Assembly: GCF_000003195.3 (NCBI RefSeq)
Contig: NC_012870.2
Location: 31,400,769 to 31,464,768 of the forward strand
Origin: Sorghum bicolor
Taxonomy: Eukaryota; Streptophyta; Magnoliopsida; Poales; Poaceae
Direction of reading: 5' to 3'
DNA: 64,000 bases
The notes below the pieces were generated by a model that was not told the DNA's origin, made no database searches, and saw only the letters and a list, made by a program, of their open reading frames with translations. This document shows positions 11,801-20,584 of the stretch, one piece after another. Each line of letters starts with the position of its first letter. Within the stretch, counting starts at the first letter, position 1. Position numbers and translations under genes: made by a program.

Positions 11801-12126
11801 ACTTTCGGACATGCTTTATTCAAACTAGTATAATCGACACACATCCTCATTTTCCCATTCTTTTTCTTAACTAATACAGGGTTCGCTAACCAGTCAGGAT
11901 GATGAACCTCCTTGATGAATCCGACCGTCAAAAGCTTGTGGACTTCCTCGCCAATGATCTTGCGCTTTTCCTCGTCGAATCGGCGCAACCGCTGCTTCAC
12001 TGGCTTGGAACCGGCTCGAATCTCCAAGGAGTGCTCGGCGACTTCCCTCGGTATGCCCGGCATATCCGAGGGACTCCATGCAAACATATCAGCATTCGCA
12101 CGGAGAAAGTCGACGAGCACGGCTTC
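8899..12126 (-). CDS. pol: Element A pol: RT, RNase H, second RNase H, integrase
   Basis: This is an intact 1076-codon frame continuing directly from the gag-pro stop at 12127. Reverse transcriptase carries the catalytic YVDD about 195 residues in. The usual RT-connected RNase H follows, and then a second RNase H-like domain ([40 protein letters not shown]) characteristic of Tat-lineage elements. Integrase has a His/His-Cys/Cys zinc region (CHGC) and the DDE core ([23 protein letters not shown]). The C-terminus ends near QLRRFYP. It has no ATG of its own at the boundary, so translation probably depends on reading through the UAG. No internal stop or frameshift is visible. Confidence 0.93.
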   Translation of the reverse strand, partial: EAVLVDFLRANADMFAWSPSDMPGIPREVAEHSLEIRAGSKPVKQRLRRFDEEKRKIIGEEVHKLLTVGFIKEVHHPDWLANPVLVKKKNGKMRMCVDYTSLNKACPKVPFPLPRIDQIVDSTAGCETLSFLDAYSGYHQIKMKESDQLATSFITPFGMYCYVTMPFGLRNAGATYQRCMLHVFGEHIGSTVEAYVDDIVVKSKQRGDLIQDLEVAFSCLRTSRIKLNPEKCVFGVPRGMLLGYIVSQRGIEANPEKVSAITKMGPIRDIKGVQRVTGCLAALSRFISRLGEKALPLYRLLKKVERFSWTPEAEEALEKLKKTLTSAPVLVPPQPAEPLLLYIASTTQVVSAAVVVERQEEGHALPVQRPVYFVSEVLSETKARYPQIQKLIYAVILARRKLQHYFLGHPITVVSSFPLGEIIQSKEATGRIAKWSVELMSETLTYAPRKAIKSQALVDFVAEWTDSQLPPTQVQAELWTMYFDGSLMKTGAGAGLLFISPLGVHMRYIIRIHFAASNNVAEYEALVNGLKIAIELGVRRLDVRGDSQLVIDQVMKASSCHDPKMEAYCKEVRRLEDKFHGLELVHVARRYNEAADELAKIASTRGTVPPDVFSKDLHEPSVDLGTGAGAGTTIAQPTNAVDALLMEEEVMEIERRPGRPFDWCTPFLDCLIRGELPEDRTEARRIARRAKSYVIYGEDNELYRRSPTGILQRCITIEEGRKLLDDLHSGACGHHAAPRTLVGNAFRQGFYWPTAVADAIELVRSCHGCQFYAKQTHQPAHALQMIPITWPFAVWGLDLVGPLQKAKGGYTHLLVAIDKFSKWIEARPITNIRSEQAVLFFSDIIHRFGIPNVIITDNGTQFTGRKFLDFCDQHHIRVNWSAVAHPRTNGQVERANGMILQGLKPRIYNRLKKFGKRWVEELSSVLWSLRTTPSRATKYTPFFMVYGSEAILPTDLEYGSPRLKAYNEQSNKEAQENAVDQLEEARDMALLNSVRYQQRLRRYHDKHVRKRDLNVGDLVLRRRQSNQGRHKLTPPWEGPYVVAEVLKPGTYKLADEKGAVFTNAWNIEQLRRFYP

Positions 12127-15100
12127 CTATTTGGGGTCGAGGTCGGTGCTGATTGTCAGCACCTTGCCGTCGGAGTTGTTGGGGTCGAGCGGGATCTTCT
12201 TAGTTCCTTCCGCCGCCTCGAAGCTGCCCGCATGACGTTTAGGTTCTGGAGCCTCAGCGGCCATGGCTTCGAGCTTCGCAACGAGCTCGGTGGAGCTCTC
12301 GACCGCCTCCCCGTACTCGACGCACTCGACGTCGCACTCGTACGCGTGCTCGAAGGAAGAACTGATGGTGATGACGCCTTTGGGACCAGGCATCTTCAGC
12401 TTCAAGTATGTGTAGTTGGGTATAGCCATGAACTTGGCGTAGCCCGGGCGTCCGATGATGGCGTGGTACGTGCCTCGGAACCCAACCACCTCAAAGGTGA
12501 GGGTCTCCTTCCTGAAGTTGGCCGCCGTGCCGAAGCAGACCGGTAGGTCGATTCGACCTACTGGCAGTGCCTTTTTCCCTGGTACGACGCCATGGAAGCC
12601 GCCGGCGCTTGGCTGGAGGCGTCCTCTATCGATGCCGAGGAGATCGAGGGTCTCGAGGTAGATGATGTTGAGGCTGCTGCCGCCGTCCATCAGCACTTTC
12701 GAGAGTCGGGTGTTGACGATGATGGGGTCGACGACGAGCGGGTAGACGCCTGGGGCGACCACCTTGTCGGGGTGATCTTCTCGGTCGAAGGTGATGGGAG
12801 TGCTTGACCAGCTAAGATACTGGGGCACCGCCATCCTTGCTGCAAAGACTTCGCGACGCTCCCTCTTGCGCTGCCTCGCGGTCAACTGAGTCGAAGGCCC
12901 GCCATAGATCATGTAGCAGTCGTGGACGGCGGGGAAGCCGTCGTCATCTTTGTTGTCCTCCTTGCCGCCAGCCTTCTCCTTCTTGGAGTCATCACGCGCA
13001 TCTTTTTTGAGCCCCTGACCGTCGAAATGCTTTCTCAGCATGCGACAATCCTTGAGTTTGTGGTTAGCGCCTCCCTTATGGTAAGGGCACGGCTCCTCCA
13101 ACATCTTGTCGAAGATGCCTCCCTCCGGAGGGCCTCGCGGCTTCTTTCGATCCATCGTGGCGACGAGGTCGTCACCCGAATCTCCCTGGTGGAACTGCCG
13201 CACTTTCTGCTTCTTTTTATTTTTCTTGAGGCCTCGACCGGAAGTCCCATCTTCATCGACGGGATGCTTGCCTTTTCTTCCTTCTGAGCTGAAGAAGGCG
13301 CCGACTGCCTCCTCCCCTGCCGCGTAGTTAGCCACTACGTCCATCAGCTCGTCGACGGTTTGAGGTCGATTGCGGCCTAATTCCCGTACCAAGTCTCGGC
13401 TGGTGGTGCCCGAGACAAACGCCAAGATGACGTCGTGGTCGGGGATGTGTGGCAACTCAGTGCGCTGCTTCGAGAAGCGTCGAGCGTACTCCCGAAGAGT
13501 CTCTCCTGACTTCTGCTTGCATTTGCTGAGGTCCCACGAGTTCCCTGGCCGTATATAGGTCCCCTTGAAATTACCCTCGAAGACTCTGACCAGGTCAACC
13601 CAGTTATGAATCTGATTGGCTGGGAGTTCCTCGAGCCATCGACGGGCGGTGTCGGAGAGGAAAAGGGGTAGCTGTCTGATGATGGCTCGATCATCCCCCC
13701 GAGCGCCACCTAGCTGACAAGCCAGCCTGAAATCGGCCAGCCATAGTTCTGGCTTGGTTTCTCCATTGTACTTCGCGATGCTGGTTGGGGGTCGGAATGG
13801 ACTAGGCAGGGGCGTGCTGCGAATCGCCCTGCTGAACACCCGCGGGCCTGGTGGCTCGGGGGCCACCCGGTCCTCATCGCTGTCGTACCTCCCGCCGCGA
13901 TGCGCGCTATAACCACGTTCTTCCGCGTCTCCGTGCCGGCGGCGTCTATTTTCTTTAACGTCGTGTCGCGCGTCGTGTCGACGTTGGTTGTCGGCAGGGA
14001 GGATGAGAGCGGTCTTTTTACCTCGAGGGGGAGGTTGTTGCTGGACAGACACCTCCTCTTCGATTAGAGGCTGTTCGCCGCGCTTCTCTGTGGCAGCTCC
14101 TCGTCGTCGAGATGCCGAACTTTCGGCTTGTTGAACTGCTGCCACCTGGAGCAATGTCTGAACTTCATCTCGAATTCGTCGGGCCTGGGAATTTGATGGC
14201 TCTGGCATGTTACGTAGCAGTATCGTCGCTGCTACTACATTCTGTCCTGCTCGAGGGAAACGGCCGACAGGTTGCTCCGCCTCTGTGTCACCGACGATCT
14301 GTCGATGTACCTCTCGAGCGCGTCTGCGGACACTTCCGCCCGGCGGGTAGGGCAGGTCTTGTTCGAGGATTTGCTCGAGCAGGACGAGGCGCTCGCGATC
14401 TTCGTCGAGCTTCATCTTGAGCTCCCGCAGCTGCGCGAGCTGCGCAGTTCTATCTTCCTGAGGAAGAGGGTCGAGCCGTCCGTCATTCCCAGGCGTCCTG
14501 GGGTCTTCTTGCGTCGCGGGGGCTCGACCACCCGCAGCAGCATCCCGTGTTTCGTCGGTGGTTTCCGCCGCCCCGTCGAGGTGATAGCATTCCCTCGTAG
14601 GGTCGTAGCTGTCTGTCTCGGAGTCGGAGTCTGGTTCGGCAGTGTGGGAACACTCACGTCCTTCCTCCGGCCATCGTTGCCCGAGGGAGGTGATCGAGTA
14701 TCGCCCGGGGCCTAGACGGCGGAGGCCACGTACTCGGGAAAGGTCCGGCAGTTCGGACGTCGGCCGCTGCTCTTCAGAGCTACGTGGGATGACCATTGGT
14801 CTTTCCACGTGCGTCTGAGCATTTGGGCGTATCGTCTTGGCGAGCGACGCCGCGGCGTTGTCCAACCCGAACGGCAGTGCCGCCCTTGGAGAGAACAACC
14901 CGTGCGGAAGTAGCCTAGCTGCGGTGGGGGAGGGCGCGCGAGACGCGTCTCCCCCTGTCGTCGCATGGTGCTGAGTCGTTGTGCTTGTCGCTCGGTCACG
15001 CGGTGTCGCTGCCTTGTGGCCCACATCCTGCCTTGCGCGAGTTGCTGGTCGCGCTGAAGCAGAGGGGCCGCGGTGGTTGAGCCCGCGCCTCTTCTTAGGC

Positions 15101-15279
15101 GGAGAGGCGTGGTGGTGAGGGCGTCTTGGGGCCTTCAACCGTGCTGGCGTAACGCGGACTTCTCCTGGTCCTTTGACTGAGAGCAAGATCATGTCGTAGC
15201 CGGAGCCCGTAGACATGAACTCGAGACTCCCAAACCAAATCACCGTGGAGCGCGGAAGCGGCGAGGCAGGAGTAGCCAT
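12127..15279 (-). CDS. gag-pro: Element A gag-protease polyprotein, 1050 aa
   Basis: The start is the first ATG downstream of the 5' LTR and primer site (15277-15279); the open frame extends upstream but into the LTR. The N-terminal 450 residues are basic, proline-rich and low in complexity. The retrotransposon gag domain follows at about residues 505-650 (LWLADFRLACQLGG). A Cys/His knuckle-like motif (CPYHKGGANHKLKDC) lies near residue 730. The aspartic protease has the active site LMDGGSS near residue 863. The frame ends DPK-UAG at 12127 and pol continues in the same frame. It is intact and forms the particle and protease of the element. Confidence 0.92.
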   Translation of the reverse strand: MATPASPLPRSTVIWFGSLEFMSTGSGYDMILLSVKGPGEVRVTPARLKAPRRPHHHASPPKKRRGLNHRGPSASARPATRARQDVGHKAATPRDRATSTTTQHHATTGGDASRAPSPTAARLLPHGLFSPRAALPFGLDNAAASLAKTIRPNAQTHVERPMVIPRSSEEQRPTSELPDLSRVRGLRRLGPGRYSITSLGQRWPEEGRECSHTAEPDSDSETDSYDPTRECYHLDGAAETTDETRDAAAGGRAPATQEDPRTPGNDGRLDPLPQEDRTAQLAQLRELKMKLDEDRERLVLLEQILEQDLPYPPGGSVRRRAREVHRQIVGDTEAEQPVGRFPRAGQNVVAATILLRNMPEPSNSQARRIRDEVQTLLQVAAVQQAESSASRRRGAATEKRGEQPLIEEEVSVQQQPPPRGKKTALILPADNQRRHDARHDVKENRRRRHGDAEERGYSAHRGGRYDSDEDRVAPEPPGPRVFSRAIRSTPLPSPFRPPTSIAKYNGETKPELWLADFRLACQLGGARGDDRAIIRQLPLFLSDTARRWLEELPANQIHNWVDLVRVFEGNFKGTYIRPGNSWDLSKCKQKSGETLREYARRFSKQRTELPHIPDHDVILAFVSGTTSRDLVRELGRNRPQTVDELMDVVANYAAGEEAVGAFFSSEGRKGKHPVDEDGTSGRGLKKNKKKQKVRQFHQGDSGDDLVATMDRKKPRGPPEGGIFDKMLEEPCPYHKGGANHKLKDCRMLRKHFDGQGLKKDARDDSKKEKAGGKEDNKDDDGFPAVHDCYMIYGGPSTQLTARQRKRERREVFAARMAVPQYLSWSSTPITFDREDHPDKVVAPGVYPLVVDPIIVNTRLSKVLMDGGSSLNIIYLETLDLLGIDRGRLQPSAGGFHGVVPGKKALPVGRIDLPVCFGTAANFRKETLTFEVVGFRGTYHAIIGRPGYAKFMAIPNYTYLKLKMPGPKGVITISSSFEHAYECDVECVEYGEAVESSTELVAKLEAMAAEAPEPKRHAGSFEAAEGTKKIPLDPNNSDGKVLTISTDLDPK

Positions 15280-15319
15280 CCGGAAAGTGGTGGGAAATCG
15301 GTGAAAAACACGCAGGACC

Positions 15320-15335
15320 CCTACCTGGCGCGCCA
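15320..15335 (-). other. Primer-binding site of element A
   Basis: Two bases inside the 5' LTR on the minus strand is TGGCGCGCCAGGTAGG. It starts with TGG, as expected for pairing with a tRNA CCA end, and is identical to the site in B and C. I did not assign the tRNA. Confidence 0.75.
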
Positions 15336-15337
15336 AC

Positions 15338-15913
15338 TGTCGGTGTTTTTCCCCCGGGGGGTCACACCAACGAGTAAATTTGTATGCGTGCTCCCCTTTC
15401 CGGATGGTGATGCAAGAAGACACAGAGATTTATCCTGGTTCGGGCAAGAGAAGGCCCTACGTCCAGCGGGGGGAGAGAGTTTGTATTATCTTGCACCTAA
15501 GTGCTTGTACAGGGGCGAATACAAGCGTGGTATGAAGTGTGTAGCTCTACTACGTGTGTGTGTTCTTGTGTTGTGATCTGTCCCTCTTCTATTCCTGAGT
15601 CCCTCCTTTTATAGCTCCAAGGAGAGACACAGGGTACATGCATAGATGTTAGAGTAGGGATCGATAGCCGCATGGAGCGCTGACCTACTCGAGGCTTCCG
15701 TACGGCATGGCCTCGAGCCGTCCCATCTTGATAGCTTGGTGATGATTACGCGTGCTCCTGCGTGCTGCCCTGCCAGCCGCCTTGTGCTGGTTCTGAGGTC
15801 GCATGCTCGTATGGTATGGTGGCGGATCCGGCGGAGCAGCTGTGGTGTTGTCAGTCGACGCCCGACTTGTCCCTGGGAAGGGACCTGTTCGGTCGAGGGT
15901 CGGGCGCCGCGTA
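15338..15913 (-). repeat. 5' LTR of element A, truncated by the gap
   Basis: The first 576 bp (plus-strand order) of the LTR match 2118-2693 with one substitution (caga/cgga context near 15824) and one single-base indel. The box ccttttata (15605-15613) reads TATAAAAGG on the minus strand and should be the element's promoter. The remaining roughly 470 bp are lost in the N run. Confidence 0.93.
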
Positions 15914-16013
15914 NNNNNNNNNNNNNNNNNNNNNNNNNNNNNNNNNNNNNNNNNNNNNNNNNNNNNNNNNNNNNNNNNNNNNNNNNNNNNNNNNNNNNNN
16001 NNNNNNNNNNNNN
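15914..16013. other. Assembly gap of 100 N
   Basis: Exactly 100 N bases, the usual placeholder for a gap of unknown size. It falls inside the LTR of element A, and the sequence orientation switches across it. Confidence 1.
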
Positions 16014-16233
16014 ACACGTAGTAGAGCTACACAGTTCATACCACGCTTGTATTCGCCCCTGTACAAGCACTTAGGTGCAAGATAATACAAACTCTCTCCC
16101 CCCGCTGGACGTAGGGCCTTCTCTTGCCCGAACCAGGATAAATCTCTGTGTCTTCTTGCATCACCATCCGGAAAGGGGAGCACGCATACAAATTTACTCG
16201 TTGGTGTGACCCCCCGGGGGAAAAACACCGACA
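16014..16233 (+). repeat. Inverted terminal piece of the element A LTR
   Basis: These 220 bp are the reverse complement of 2118-2337, with about one mismatch, ending CACCGACA. The adjacent caggg (16234-16238) repeats the pentamer before 2118, and element B resumes without loss. The insertion therefore has the same LTR end at both borders, which a normal LTR insertion does not. See findings. Confidence 0.93.
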
Positions 16234-16238
16234 CAGGG

Positions 16239-16981
16239 TCAAAAGAAAAGTCCTCAAAGAAATTCTGTAACTGAGATGCATCACCAGATGCATCGTACCG
16301 ATGTAGTCCCCGAGCTTGCTGGAAGGCGAAGTATGAGCCTTGTAGCAAGGTCTAAAAAATTAAATTTACCAGTCCGTCTGCAATTGAATAGACTGATCGA
16401 CCAGTCCCCGGGTGTACAATAGTATGACCACCAGGACCCAAGCACCAAGTGCGCTCCTTAAAATTCTGCGTTGCTATGCTGGACGACCAGTCCCCGAGCA
16501 TCAAGCGCTTAGTAATCGGTGCGATATTTTGAAGTTCCGAGCTGATGAACTAGGCGATCAGTCCCCGAGCATCAAGTGCTCGGTGGTCGGTGCAGTCTTT
16601 GAAGTTCCGAGCCGATAGACTGGACGACCAGTCCCCGAGCATCAAGTGCTCGGTGGTCGGTACAGTCTTTGAAGTTCCGAGCCGATAGACTGGGCGACCA
16701 GTCCCCGAGCATCAAGTGCTCCGTGGTCGGTACAGTCCCCGGATTGTTGACTCCCTACCAGTTTTGTCTGGTTGTTTTGAAAATTTTCCACACAAAGAGT
16801 TGACGTGACGAGACCTTCTGACGGGATGTCAGATGGATGCATGAAAAGTTGCGCCTGGCAACTGTACAGCCGCCCTTTGCGCGGTTTGAGAAAAGGAAAC
16901 CATCAATTTGTATGAAAACTCCGCCGCATTAATTGTCGATAATCATTGAAAACCAAAACGCCGCATCCGGCGTATGGCCCG
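16239..16981. other. Element B spacer upstream of the antisense gene
   Basis: This continues the spacer interrupted at 2117 and aligns with 47323-48106 in element C. It holds the 70-bp array described separately, PPT-like copies near 16304 and 16402, and nothing that reads as a conserved protein. Confidence 0.6.
16489..16745. repeat. 70-bp tandem repeats with PPT-like motif, about 3.7 copies
   Basis: The word agtccccgagcatcaag recurs at 16489, 16560, 16630 and 16700, that is 71, 70 and 70 bp apart. Each unit contains CTCGGGGACTGGTC on the minus strand, close to the element's own PPT (CTCGGGGACTAGC), plus gctcggtggtcggt. The array lies about 240 bp upstream of the antisense promoter. Element C has five units at the same place. 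Confidence 0.9.
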
Positions 16982-17034
16982 CCCACTTCCCGAGGATGCG
17001 GGAAGTGGGAGGGGGTGAAGTTGTGGGTTATAAG
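16982..17034 (+). promoter_or_regulatory. Promoter of antisense gene B: palindrome plus TATA box
   Basis: CCCACTTCCCG (16982-16992), a 6-base loop and CGGGAAGTGGG (16999-17009) form a perfect 11-base inverted repeat. TATAAG follows at 17029-17034 and the ATG is at 17140. The arms are identical in element C and only the loop differs. Confidence 0.75.
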
Positions 17035-17139
17035 AGCTCGACAGTTCCCCCTTTACTGCTTACCCTGCCATTGCCTTCAAACCTTCCACTCTTGCCTCCT
17101 TCAATCATCTACACCTTAGAATCCACTTCCTCGACTCCC

Positions 17140-20100
17140 ATGGCGAAGAGCGACTCCAAGAAGAGGGCCGAGCTGATGGCCAAGGAGTGGAAGAAGTCCC
17201 GCAGCACCGCCAAGTCTCTTGGTGACCTCGTCGATATGGGGCTTCTGCACGGCCCAGAGCTCGGCGGCTGGAGAGCGCCGGAAGGAGAGAGCTTCCCCGA
17301 CCCCCGTGCTGGTGAGATCGTGGTGTTCGAAGACTTCGTTAAGAGGGGTTTTGGGGTTCCTGTTCATCCCTTTCTTCAGGGTCTACTTCTTTATTATGAG
17401 ATCGGGATTTGCAATCTGCACCCGAACTCAATCCTTCTTATTTCTACTTTTATCCATTTGTGCGAAGCCTATGTGGGCATAGAGGCGCACTTCGACCTTT
17501 TCTGCTATCTTTTTTGTTTAAGAAAGAAGGGAGCAGTTGGAGACTCCAAGGTTGCTGGTGGAGTATACCTCAACCTTCGCGACGGAATGAAAAACCGCTA
17601 CCTGCACTGTCCATGGAACACTTCGCTGACCGAATGGTACAAGAAGTGGTTCTACATCAGGGAGGAGCCGGGCAGCTCCACGTTCTGCGACGTGGGATAC
17701 ATCCCTGAGAAGAGGGTGAGCTGGACCGACCGCCCAGAGTTCGACGGTCAAGTGGCGGACCTCATGAAGCTGATCGACTGGTCGCGCCTGGACGGGCTTG
17801 GCGTGGTCGGCAATTTCATTTGTCGTCGGGTGATGCCCTGCCAGAAGAGGGTGCACTCGGTGTACGAGTACGCCGGAAGCCTAGACCCGACCAGGATGCG
17901 ACCTGAAGTCTTGGAGAAGGCGGAGGTGCAGCAGCTGTTGAACGAGCTGTTCAACTTCGCGGATGGGGGCTTCGTCCGTGGCAGTGATCGGGTGCAAGCC
18001 TTCAAGTTGGGGCGACCAGCACCTAAGGTATCTCACTGATTATTTTTCCTTAGCATTCGTTATTGTCTGCTGCTGACTTATTTTTGCTACTTCTTGCAGA
18101 TCGGAGATGTGGATCGGTGCACGGTGTATGTGTCACTTGCACCCGGGATGGAAAATCCTGCGGGGGAGGAGCCGCCAGAGGAGGATGCTCGGTGTACTCG
18201 GTACACCAGCAGTGAGGAGGACCAGCCCGTCCCATCCCGACCACCGAGGAGAGAGTGGCGGGGAAAAGGCCAATGGCGGCGGATCCTTCGCCTACGGCGA
18301 CGCTGCCAGCGGAGAGCAGCCAAGCACCGAAGCGCCGTCGGCTCGTCCGGATTACCGACGACGATGACGAGGAGGAGGAAGCCGCACCATCACTAGTCCG
18401 ATGGCCTCGTAGCCGTCCGGACAGTGCGCCGGCCACCACTGGTCGGGTGGCCAGTGATCCTCCTTCGCCGCACGTTACAGAGACAGGAGCCCAAGCGCCA
18501 ACCGGCTGGGCTCGGAGGAGGTTCACCGCGACCCACCGTCGATCGGATCTGTAAGTGTTCGACTTACGTATTTTGGCGTTTTTTTTGCTGAAAATGCTGC
18601 TTTGATTTTTAGCGCGGCGTCGGATGTCAACCCCGACCACGCCGCTGGACAAAGGGTGGCCGAGCCTGCTTGCGCTGCTGAAGATGCGGCGCCGCAGACC
18701 ACAGATCAGCCTGCGGCGGCAGTTGCTGCTACAGGCATCGAGGGAGAGTCTGCCCCGGCGAGTGCCGCGGCGAGCACTCCGCCGAGGGATGGGGAGGCAG
18801 GAAGGGCCGCTCCCCCGAGTAGCATCGCGGAAGGGGAAGATAGAGCACCAACCCCTCCCCCTACCGAAGAGAGGAGGGTCCCAACGCCACCCCGGGCAGG
18901 GGCCTCTTCGTCCGCAGGCGCCCCGGGCCTGGCCCAGGGGCCGGTGATGCCTTCGACCACGACTGGCGGCGGTGCAGCGGACGAGGAAGCCCAGGCATCC
19001 TCCGACGACGAGGTGGAGGAAATTGAATGTCGCCCCGTGATGGCCGCCAGCACGTGTATGTGTGGCGCCAACGCGGGGACCACTTCATCGGGCATGAGGA
19101 GCTCGCGGAGACGGAGGAGGCCGACAGAGTGGAGCGCGCGGCCAAGCGACTCGTGGATGAAGTCAAGGTAAGTGATCCTTAACGCTGTTCGACACTTGTT
19201 ATGTTGTATTGTTGGGTCGACACATGTTTTCCATGTAGGGCGCAATGAAAACGGCGAAGTACCGAAAGAGGTGCTTCGACCAAATAGAAGGTATTGTGGC
19301 CGAGAATAAGGCCCTGTCCGCAGAGGTGGACCGTCTGCGGTCGGAGATTGGGGAGAAAGTAGCCGAGAAGAGCGCTCAGGAAGAGCACTGTCTCGAGCTT
19401 ACCCGACGCTTAGCCGACCAGTATCGGCTGCGAGAAGGTTAGTCTCGTACTTTTAGGCGGCTGTATGTGACCGCGTTATTTGAATATGCTGATCTGGGAA
19501 TTATTCGTGCAGACATGGAGGAGGAGGTCGCGCGCCTTCGGCAGGAGAAAGAGCAGCTCAGCCAAGAGCTTGCCGGGCACTGGAGGCCGGACGCCGAGCA
19601 GAGGAGGAGCTGAGCCGGAAGGACCGGGAGTTGTCTGGTAATACGCACCGCCTTCGTTATTCGTTGTTTATCTCTCTTTTATCTTTGATACACTGAATCT
19701 AACATCTTGCTTGACTTGCAGTGCTCAAGGTGAACGCCAAGAAGCACCTGGACGAGCTGGTCAGGGACCGGGACTCCTGGAAGGTCAATTGTTGTAAGAT
19801 CTGGAAAGGAGTGTCCCCGGTCCTGGACTTGATCAGCCCCGAGCTCCCGAAGAGCCAGCCCCGCACGCCGAAATTGACGCCAGTTGAAAAGGCGCAACGG
19901 GCGTGGGACTGGCTTCAGCAGTTCGTGAAGGACGCCGGGGAGTTTGCTGGTGCGCACATCCTTAGCATGGTGCGCGCCCACTACCCCCTGGTCGATTTGA
20001 CCAGGCTGGAGAAGGGGTACCCCAAGGAGGTCGGCCCGCAGGAGGCGGACGAGCTTCGGGGTGGTCTGCTGGACTTGTCGTCGACGGTGATCGGCGACAT

Positions 20101-20287
20101 CAACCTATGTGGAACGGCCACTCCCCCCGACCAGCCAGGTTCAGATAGGTCAGCCAGGGAGCTGTCGGGCGCGTCTATTGCAGGAGATGGGCGGTCGACG
20201 CCTGCGGTCTCGACCAGCCAGGCGCCGGTGGCCCCGACCCCTTCGTCCGGGCAGCAAGGCCAGGCGGGTGATCAGCCCGAGCAGTAG
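17140..20287 (+). pseudogene. Antisense gene of element B, PF04195-type, broken by three 1-nt deletions
   Basis: The six-exon model follows gene C: 17140-18027, 18100-18550, 18613-19167, 19239-19437, 19513-19637 and 19722-20287, all GT-AG. Exon 1 (296 codons) is open and holds the gypsy-type transposon domain at residues about 61-125 (VVFEDFVKRGFGVPVHPF, LHPNSILLISTFIHLCEA). Compared with C there are single-base deletions near 18223 (exon 2), 19036 (exon 3) and 19588 (exon 5), each shifting the frame. Exons 4-6 keep the coiled-coil and C-terminal coding sequence. Splice sites are all preserved, so the decay is recent. A truncated exon 1 protein could still be made. Confidence 0.85.
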
Positions 20288-20584
20288 GCCAGTAGGATAG
20301 CCTGTAGGAGTAGGCTAGTGTCCGCCCGTCAGGGTGTTTATTGTAAACTTTGTATATAAAGTTTGTAATAAAGTTTTGAATTTGTCATGACTACTATTTT
20401 GAGCGCTGTGAAGTTGTCGGAGTGACGTGTCACTATGTTTGATTCATGGTCGTTAAGATTTTCCGTCGCAGAGGACATTGTTGTTCTTCGCCGAAAGCTC
20501 TGCGTGTAAAGAAAGTATAGCCAAAAAAGAAAAACTTTTATTACTGCCAACTATAAGAGACTTACAAGCAAAAGTTACTGGAAC
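20288..20584 (+). terminator. 3' region of antisense gene B with AATAAA
   Basis: AATAAA at 20367-20372 lies 80 bp after the stop, in a T/A-rich run that is conserved in element C (51519-51524). This is a likely plant poly(A) signal. The rest is a short convergent spacer before the 3' end of pol; nothing else is seen. Confidence 0.6.

Larger units (their letters stand above)
2118..16233 (-). mobile_element. Element A: Tat-lineage Ty3/gypsy retrotransposon nested in B
   Basis: Element A reads on the minus strand. In plus-strand order it has 3' LTR 2118-3161, an antisense gene (4089-8346), pol (8899-12126), gag-pro (12127-15279), primer site and 5' LTR from 15338, cut by the N gap at 15914. After the gap a 220-bp piece of the same LTR appears in inverted orientation (16014-16233) and meets the duplicated pentamer caggg. 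All three long coding units are open. The LTRs differ by one substitution and one indel over 576 bp, so the insertion is recent. It is a different family from B and C, with a 1044-bp LTR against 459 bp and clearly diverged proteins. Confidence 0.9.

Noticed and set aside
15609..16348. Frames running through the N gap
   Set aside because: They contain undefined residues and LTR sequence; not real coding.
16489..16745. CRISPR-like array
   Set aside because: Units are contiguous 70-bp tandem repeats with no unique spacers, in plant DNA. The same holds for the 104-bp array at 623-1260.
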